This document shows, piece after piece, positions 58,678 to 64,000 of a stretch of 64,000 bases of DNA. The translations under genes were made by a program, and so were the position numbers. Source of the DNA: VRUE01 sp963747765 (lineage in GTDB: Bacteria > Actinomycetota > Thermoleophilia > Solirubrobacterales > 70-9). Every line of letters starts with the position of its first letter. The first letter of the stretch is position 1. Below the pieces are notes generated by a model. It did no database searches. It saw only the letters and a list, made by a program, of their open reading frames with translations, and had not been told where the DNA came from. The DNA is taken from assembly GCA_963747765.1 (NCBI GenBank), contig CAVVGH010000012.1:4790-68789 (forward strand), written 5' to 3'.

Positions 58678-59757
58678 TCAGCTCCCACAGTGCGCGCCGG
58701 ATCTCCGCCGCTCCCGGCCGGCGGAGGCCGCCCAGTGCCCGATCCGCGCCTCGGCGATCTCCAGGTAGCGCCCCTCCCGCTCGATCCCACAGAAGCGCCT
58801 GCCCTCGATCCTCGCCGCGGCGCCGGTCGAGCCCGAGCCGGTGAACGGATCGAGGACGAGTCCCCCCGGCGGACACACCAGCCGCACCAACCACCGCATC
58901 AGCTCGAGCGGCTTCACGGTCGGGTGCGGGTTGCGGGCGTCCCGCGGCCTGCGCGTACGGCCCGCGTTCGGGAAGAGGTCGAGGCCCCGCGCACGCAGGC
59001 CCTCGCACCCCGCGTCGCGCTCGGCGCGCGAGGCCTTGGGGCAGTAGAAGAAGCGGCTCGGCGGGGTCCGCGGGCCCGAGCGGGCGCGGCTGCGCCCGGC
59101 GGATTCGTCGAGCGCCCCCGCCGCGCACCCGGGCACGCAACCGCGCCGATCGCAGCCGCGCTCGTGGGAGACGAGGACGTCGGCGGGGTGGCGGTCGCCG
59201 ATCCGACACTCCCCCACCTCGAGCAGTCCCGTACCGTGGCGGGCGACGTTCTCCTCCAGGGTGCCGAGGAGCGGCCTGCGCGCCAGGACGATCGGCTCGA
59301 AGGCCGGCTTCAGGGCACTCGCGCGGTCCCCGGGATAGCGCCGCGACTTCGGCATCCCCGACCCATACAGCCACATCAGGGTGTCGCGGATCTCCAGTCC
59401 GGCGTCCTCGAGGCCCGCGACCAGCCGATGGAAGGTGCGGGGCGAGCCGAAGGCCACGAGATGGGCGCCGGGCCTCATCACCCGCAGGCACTCCCTCCCC
59501 CAGGTCCCGCACCAGAGCTCGAAGGCCTCGTTGGCCGGGAGGCGCCCCCGACCCGAGCGCGCCGCCGCCTCGCGGATCGAGGGCCCGTCCCAGGACTCGC
59601 CCTGCCAGTCGATCCCGTAGGGCGGATCGGTGACCACGGCCTCGACGCTCGCGCCCTCCATGCCCGCCAGGACCTCGACGCACTCGCCCCGCAGGAGGCG
59701 CGCCTGCCCCTCCGGGCCGCCGCGCGTGCGCGCCGCCTCCTCCCGCCCCCTGCTCAT
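58678..59757 (-). CDS. DNA methyltransferase (class beta, N4-C/N6-A type)
   Basis: This 359-residue protein has the catalytic motif TDPPYGIDW near residue 43 and, at the C-terminus, the SAM motif VLDPFTGSGSTGAAA. The order (catalytic first) marks a class beta enzyme. A central insertion with several Cys (CDRRGCVPGC) may bind zinc. No cognate restriction nuclease is adjacent, so it may protect the element during transfer. The ATG overlaps the stop of the replication-relaxation gene by four bases. Confidence 0.88.
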   Translation of the reverse strand: MSRGREEAARTRGGPEGQARLLRGECVEVLAGMEGASVEAVVTDPPYGIDWQGESWDGPSIREAAARSGRGRLPANEAFELWCGTWGRECLRVMRPGAHLVAFGSPRTFHRLVAGLEDAGLEIRDTLMWLYGSGMPKSRRYPGDRASALKPAFEPIVLARRPLLGTLEENVARHGTGLLEVGECRIGDRHPADVLVSHERGCDRRGCVPGCAAGALDESAGRSRARSGPRTPPSRFFYCPKASRAERDAGCEGLRARGLDLFPNAGRTRRPRDARNPHPTVKPLELMRWLVRLVCPPGGLVLDPFTGSGSTGAAARIEGRRFCGIEREGRYLEIAEARIGHWAASAGRERRRSGAHCGS

Positions 59758-60656
59758 AGGACAACCTCCCGACCCAGCCAGTCGACCTCGCGCCCGGGCT
59801 CACGCAGGTCGTGGAAGATCGGCGCGTAGGGCCCCCTGGCGACCAGGTCCTCGAGCAGGCAGATCCGGATGGAGACCTCCCGGGTCCTCGTCAACCGAGG
59901 TTCGGCCCGCAGCAGCGCGAGGACGGTGTCTCGGCGGCGCTCGAGCGCCTCACGGGAGGCCCCGGCCAGGACGCAGACGACGCCCGGGAAGAGCGGGTAG
60001 CGCGAGCGCCAGACCGGCTCGCCGTCCCGACCCCTCGCCTCGAAGAGCTCCGCGTAGCGCGCGAGCTCGCCGGCGAGCGCGTCGACCGGCAGAGTGGCGC
60101 GGTCGACCTCGAGGAGCCGCTGCTCGATCAGCACCTCCTCCTCGGTCAGGTGCAGATAGGTGAGGAGGGCGTCGGAGATCAGCCACCTCGCCCGCCGCCC
60201 GCGGGCGCCCGGGCGCAGGGGGTGGGCGATCTCGTGGCGCCAGGCGAGCGGCCCGAAGTCCTCGCCGCGCTCCCGCGCGGCGCGAAGGAAGGAGATCGCC
60301 GCCTCGTTGACCGCGACGGTGTGGGCCTGGAGCGGCCCGCCCACCTCCGCGGCGGAGAAGACCCGGGGCGCCCGCGCCAGAGCACCGGCCTCGACCGCGA
60401 CCCGCGCGCCCTCCTCGGTCGCGAACCAGAGGCGTTGCGGTCCCCGGGTCGCCCGGGTGTGGTCGGCGAGTCCGGCGGCCGCGATCCGGGCGAGCACCCG
60501 CTGAGACCACCTCACCCCGGCGCCCGGGAGGTGGATGTCGCGGACCTGGCGGGAGGAGAGGGCGCGCTGGATCGCCAGCGAGGCGACGATCTCCGCCGTC
60601 TGCTCCGGCAGACCGGTCGGCTCACCGCGCCCGTCGGTCCCGGCGGGGGGACTCAT
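59754..60656 (-). CDS. Replication-relaxation family protein
   Basis: This 300-residue protein has the Replic_Relax pattern: an N-terminal winged helix (LAIQRALSSRQVRDIHLPGA, RVLARIAAAGLADHTRA) and a nuclease-like C-terminal part with LQAHTVAVNEAAISFLRAA and a later ARWLISDALLTYLHL. It occurs on actinobacterial plasmids and conjugative elements, where it may act in DNA processing before replication or transfer. Start and stop overlap both neighbours by four bases. Confidence 0.82.
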   Translation of the reverse strand: MSPPAGTDGRGEPTGLPEQTAEIVASLAIQRALSSRQVRDIHLPGAGVRWSQRVLARIAAAGLADHTRATRGPQRLWFATEEGARVAVEAGALARAPRVFSAAEVGGPLQAHTVAVNEAAISFLRAARERGEDFGPLAWRHEIAHPLRPGARGRRARWLISDALLTYLHLTEEEVLIEQRLLEVDRATLPVDALAGELARYAELFEARGRDGEPVWRSRYPLFPGVVCVLAGASREALERRRDTVLALLRAEPRLTRTREVSIRICLLEDLVARGPYAPIFHDLREPGREVDWLGREVVL

Positions 60657-63298
60657 CCGTCCTTCCTCCTCGCGACCCCGAGCGCCGACCGTCCGGAGGG
60701 GGCCTCGGCCGGGCCCTCCTCTGCTGCGGCGTCGCCCTCCTCTTTCCGCTTCCCGAGGAGCGCCTCCTTGATCCGGGCGTCGAGCGTCTCCTGGTGGGCC
60801 GTCGCCTCGACCGCCTTTCGTCGCCGTCCCGAGCCCTCGATCGCCTTCCGTAGGTCGTCGAGCTTCTCCGACTTGCCCTCGCCGAGCACGTCCTCGACCC
60901 GCGCCCCGCCGAGGGCGAACGGCGCCGAGAGCTCGCCGCCCGCGGTCACCTGGCCGACGAAGCGGAAGCGCTCCAGACGGGTCAGCGCCGCCGGGTCGAC
61001 CCCGCCGCCCAGCTCCCTGGAGACGAGGGCGGCCGAGCGGGAGTTGAGAGCCGTCGCGAGGAGGTGGGAGCGGTTGGTGGTGAGCGCATGGAGGGTGGCG
61101 GGCCGCAGACGCTCGGGGTCCTGGTTCAGGAAGATCGCCCGCAGGCCGAACTTGGCCGACTGCTCCAGGAGCGCCGCGAGGCTCTCGCCGTCGTAGGACT
61201 GGACCTCGTCGAAGACGGCGACGAACCTCTTCCTGTTCTCCGGGTCGAGGGCGGCCCTCGACCTCGCGGCGTGGAGTAGGTCGAAGGCCAGGAGCCCCGC
61301 GACCAGCTTCTCCCTCGGCCCTCCGGAGCCCGGGCAGGCCAGGACGATCAGACCCCGGTCCATCGCCTCGCGCACCGAGAAGGTCCCCTCGCTGCGACCG
61401 AAGAGGGCGGTGGTCGACCGCGAGGTGCGCAGACGATCGACGAGGTTCGTCACCGGGGTAACCGCCTCGGGCTGGAGCAGCGGGAAGCGACCGGTCCAGA
61501 AGGCGCGGGCGTGGGCCGGCAGGAACGGGATCACCGCCGCCCTCCACTCCTCGTCGGTGAGCAGGGTCGGCAGCTGGAAGATCGTCGGCGCGATCTCCTC
61601 GTCCACCACCTCGGCGACCCGGGCGAGCGCCGAGGCGGCCTGGGTGGTCAGGTTGATCGCCCGCGTCGACTTCTCCCCCCAGCCGACCGCGGCGGCGAAG
61701 GCCGACACGATCGCGTCGACCCTCGCCTCCGGGTCGGAGTCCTTCAGCGCGAAGAGGTTCCAGGCGGGCTGGGCGTCCGGCCCGCCGGGGCCGAGGTCGA
61801 TCTCGACCACCCGGCCGGCCACCTTCGGGTCGGTGAGGTAGGGACGGATGCGACCGAGGGCGTCGCCGTGGGGATCGAGGAAGAGGCCGCCATGCCCGGA
61901 GCGGACCAGGTGGGTGAACATCGCGATCGCCGCCTCGGTCTTGCCGTAGCGGGAGCGACCGGCGAGGTAGGTGAAGAAGCTCTCGGCGGTGCGCACCCCG
62001 ACGAGGCGCCCGCCGGTCTCGGTCCGCACCGTCCCGAGCGGGATCAGGTCCTTCCGCCGACGGTCGAAGGGCTGCAGGTCCGGCGGCGCCGAGAGGACCG
62101 CGCCGGAGCGCAGCACCTCGGCCACCGGGCAGGCGGAGGTCGGCGGCTTCAGGAACCCGGCGACCTCGGCCGCGGTGACGACGCCCCTCCTCGCCGGCCG
62201 GAAGAGGCCGGACCCGAACCTGCGGTCGAACCGCCCCCGCCTCCAGCGGAGGTCCGAGCCGAGGAAGCCGGAGCCGAGGAGCGGCAGGCCACGGACCCGC
62301 AGACGGTTGCGGTCGGCGGTGGTGGCGAAGGCCGCCTCGACGTTCCGCAGCACGGCGAGGGCGCGAGGCCGGTCGGGGGCGGTGACCCGGACCAGCACCT
62401 GCAGCTCGAAGAGGGTCGCGCCCTCGCGGAGCTTCGATTCCAGCCCCTTCGAGAGCATCCGTCGGTCGAAGAGGTCGAGATCGTTCGCCCGACCGCTCTC
62501 ACGCGCCCCGCTCAACACCTCTCCGGCGGACCGCCGGCGCTCCCCTCCGCGCCTTCTCGCCCTCCGGCGCATCTTCCGTCGTAGCCTCGCCTCCCGCATC
62601 CCGGCGGCGGGCAGGAGGTCGACGCAGATGTCGGCCTTCACCCCATGCTCTCGCCTGACCCCCGCAAGCGCCGCGGCGAACGGCGCCAGCGGATCGGGGT
62701 CGAGGGGATGCCGCGCCAGAGGCTCGAAGAAGGGGCCGGCGAGAACGAGCTCGGCGCGGACGGTCCGTGAGGGCGCACCGGGCTTCCGCTCACCGGTCGC
62801 CAGCACATCGGAGGCGTCGCGCAGCTCGACCCCGCGGTAGACATGGAGAGCGCTGCGCAGGCGGGAGACGTCGCGCCGCGGGAGCTCGATCAGATAGACG
62901 AGCCGACCCTGTGCGTCGTTGGCGAGTCGCACCCGCACCCCGCTCGCCGGTCGGTCGGTCCACGCTCCCATCCGCCGCGAGCCGGCCGCGAGGGCGGCGG
63001 CGAAGGCCGCGACCGTCTCCGGTCGCGGGTCGAAGCCGTCGGCCGGCACGACCGCCAGCGCCCGCCGTGAGGCGAGCGTGCGGCGGGTGGCCAGAAGGCG
63101 TTGCATCGCCGGCGCCGTGGCGATCGCGGTCGCGCCGAGTGCGATCGGGACGAGCGACCCGAGATGCGCGACCACGAGGCGATGCGGGCGCAGGTCGAGA
63201 TGGAGATGCGAGATCAGATGCCAGAGGGCGAGCGCGAGGATCGCCGCGGCGAGGGCGATGATCGGGCGCGGGTCCTCGGCGCGAGGAGAGCGACGCAT
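60653..63298 (-). CDS. Conjugative transfer ATPase (VirD4/VirB4-like)
   Basis: This 881-residue protein has two N-terminal membrane segments (about residues 12-30 and 42-62). A long middle region follows, then a motor domain with Walker A GRSRYGKTEAAIAMFTHLV, HGDALGRIRPYL, and Walker B FVAVFDEVQSYDGES. The nucleotide-binding loop is GxxxxGKT with an unusual Arg-Tyr. The type is the Gram-positive coupling protein/TraM recognition family that pumps DNA. The C-terminal tail is charged and may contact relaxase or DNA-processing proteins. Confidence 0.85.
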   Translation of the reverse strand: MRRSPRAEDPRPIIALAAAILALALWHLISHLHLDLRPHRLVVAHLGSLVPIALGATAIATAPAMQRLLATRRTLASRRALAVVPADGFDPRPETVAAFAAALAAGSRRMGAWTDRPASGVRVRLANDAQGRLVYLIELPRRDVSRLRSALHVYRGVELRDASDVLATGERKPGAPSRTVRAELVLAGPFFEPLARHPLDPDPLAPFAAALAGVRREHGVKADICVDLLPAAGMREARLRRKMRRRARRRGGERRRSAGEVLSGARESGRANDLDLFDRRMLSKGLESKLREGATLFELQVLVRVTAPDRPRALAVLRNVEAAFATTADRNRLRVRGLPLLGSGFLGSDLRWRRGRFDRRFGSGLFRPARRGVVTAAEVAGFLKPPTSACPVAEVLRSGAVLSAPPDLQPFDRRRKDLIPLGTVRTETGGRLVGVRTAESFFTYLAGRSRYGKTEAAIAMFTHLVRSGHGGLFLDPHGDALGRIRPYLTDPKVAGRVVEIDLGPGGPDAQPAWNLFALKDSDPEARVDAIVSAFAAAVGWGEKSTRAINLTTQAASALARVAEVVDEEIAPTIFQLPTLLTDEEWRAAVIPFLPAHARAFWTGRFPLLQPEAVTPVTNLVDRLRTSRSTTALFGRSEGTFSVREAMDRGLIVLACPGSGGPREKLVAGLLAFDLLHAARSRAALDPENRKRFVAVFDEVQSYDGESLAALLEQSAKFGLRAIFLNQDPERLRPATLHALTTNRSHLLATALNSRSAALVSRELGGGVDPAALTRLERFRFVGQVTAGGELSAPFALGGARVEDVLGEGKSEKLDDLRKAIEGSGRRRKAVEATAHQETLDARIKEALLGKRKEEGDAAAEEGPAEAPSGRSALGVARRKDG

Positions 63299-63996
63299 CA
63301 GTGATCCGCCTTGTCGTGACGGGGGGATCTAGGCGGATCGCCGAGGCGGGAAAGGCCTCTCCGCTGCGGGATGCGGCGCCTCGCCTGCCGGTTCGGGGTG
63401 GCCGGGTGGGCGACCCGCGGGACGAACCCCGGGTCGACCGCGGGGCCGACGCCCCGGCCGTGGCCCGAACCCCGGACCCTCCGGCCGCGAGGACCCCGGA
63501 CGCGCGTCAGGTAGGAGCGCCCGTCATCGTGGAAGCGATGGAGGAAGTCGCGGTACCCGGCGCGGGCCGCCGCCGGGGTCGCGGCCCGAATCGCGAGGAC
63601 CGCCTTCCCGCCGCGCGCACCGATCAGGGAGATCGAGACGCCGTTCCACCGCCAGGGGACATGCTGGAGCGCCCGGTGCCTCGCCAGCTCGCGTCCGGCG
63701 CGTCGGTGGGCGACCGTGCCAGGACGGTCCTGTGGGTCCTGGGCCGGTCGGTGATGCCCTCTCCGCCGAGCCCTTTGCGCCGACGGAGGAGGAGTCGAGG
63801 TCCACGCCGGGGCCGACCTCCTGGCGACGGGACGCCTCGTGGGGGCGGGCTCCGACCCTTCCTCCGGATTTCGGCCGATCAGCCCCAGCGCGACGAGCGC
63901 GACGAATCCGACGCACACCACCCCGGCGAGGATCGCCACGAACCTCCCGTTCGCGGGATCGAGAGGCCGCCCCGCGAATGCGCGCAGGCGCCTCAC
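63298..63996 (-). CDS. Membrane-anchored protein of the conjugative module
   Basis: This roughly 232-residue product has one transmembrane helix (FVAILAGVVCVGFVALVALG, about residues 19-38) and then a Pro/Arg-rich low-complexity region. A small folded part with WNGVSISLIGARGGKAVLAI follows, ahead of a basic tail. That layout resembles small conjugation-pore proteins of actinobacteria, but no family was recognised. The GTG at 63996 is the last possible start before the window edge, so the gene may begin outside. Its stop overlaps the ATPase start. Confidence 0.6.
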   Translation of the reverse strand: MRRLRAFAGRPLDPANGRFVAILAGVVCVGFVALVALGLIGRNPEEGSEPAPTRRPVARRSAPAWTSTPPPSAQRARRRGHHRPAQDPQDRPGTVAHRRAGRELARHRALQHVPWRWNGVSISLIGARGGKAVLAIRAATPAAARAGYRDFLHRFHDDGRSYLTRVRGPRGRRVRGSGHGRGVGPAVDPGFVPRVAHPATPNRQARRRIPQRRGLSRLGDPPRSPRHDKADH

Positions 63997-64000
63997 GACC

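Noticed and set aside
1..64000. CRISPR array or rRNA genes
   Set aside because: No regularly spaced short repeats and no rRNA-like conserved stretches were seen.

Overview
The window is GC-rich DNA with dense, overlapping operons and many GTG and TTG starts. The gene content (complete mycofactocin locus, NDMA-type alcohol dehydrogenase, mycofactocin-type SDRs, Pca-type genes) points to an actinobacterium, plausibly of the Thermoleophilia/Solirubrobacterales type. The exact taxon cannot be fixed from the sequence alone. Nearly everything here looks accessory: insertion sequences, gene remnants, a catabolic island, a DNA phosphorothioation (Dnd) defence locus and a conjugative module.

Layout: 1-3.4 kb holds an IS66 element, a 145-bp dispersed repeat, a pdxS remnant and a decayed IS with clear terminal repeats. 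3.5-9.9 kb is the mycofactocin locus: mftA-B-C-D-E and a mycofactocin-type SDR on the minus strand, with mftR-mftF divergent. A stable RNA hairpin sits exactly at the mftB/mftC junction. 9.95-12.3 kb has an enoyl-CoA hydratase and an aldehyde dehydrogenase facing each other across a terminator hairpin. 12.36-13.74 kb and 42.09-43.47 kb are two apparently identical 1,380-bp IS3-family copies in inverted orientation, bracketing 28 kb.

Between those IS copies lies a catabolic island in several transcription units. One is a nine-gene minus-strand unit (ribose-type ABC importer, cupin, SDR, acyl-CoA dehydrogenase, 3-hydroxyacyl-CoA dehydrogenase, amidohydrolase, Rieske protein). A second is an eight-gene minus-strand unit (enoyl-CoA hydratase, two acyl-CoA ligases, GntR regulator, two paralogous internally repeated proteins of unknown function, DUF35 protein, thiolase-like protein). 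A third is a five-gene plus-strand unit (acyl-CoA dehydrogenase, SDR, amidohydrolase, FMN 2-hydroxyacid dehydrogenase, ThDP enzyme). NDMA-type ADH with ALDH, a thiolase, and pcaC plus a truncated pcaD complete it. Together they suggest import and beta-oxidation-like breakdown of an organic acid or alcohol whose alcohol steps need mycofactocin. A 13-bp AT-rich dyad close to GATAAT-N-ATTATC precedes several of the units and may be a shared operator.

43.9-56.3 kb is a Dnd system: dndC-D-E plus a dnd-type methyltransferase on the minus strand, and dndA plus a soluble Ser/Thr kinase on the plus strand. A separate minus-strand operon holds a PLD-helicase restriction enzyme, a 59-aa overlapping ORF, a zinc-hook SMC-like ATPase and dnd-associated protein 4. 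No dndB or dndFGH is seen. 56.6-64 kb, still richer in GC, encodes a tyrosine integrase, an excisionase-like protein, a DNA methyltransferase, a replication-relaxation protein and a VirD4/VirB4-like transfer ATPase. This is an integrative conjugative element that continues past the window. A 44-nt 3' fragment of a tRNA-Asp gene at 40.6 kb is a possible attachment-site scar.
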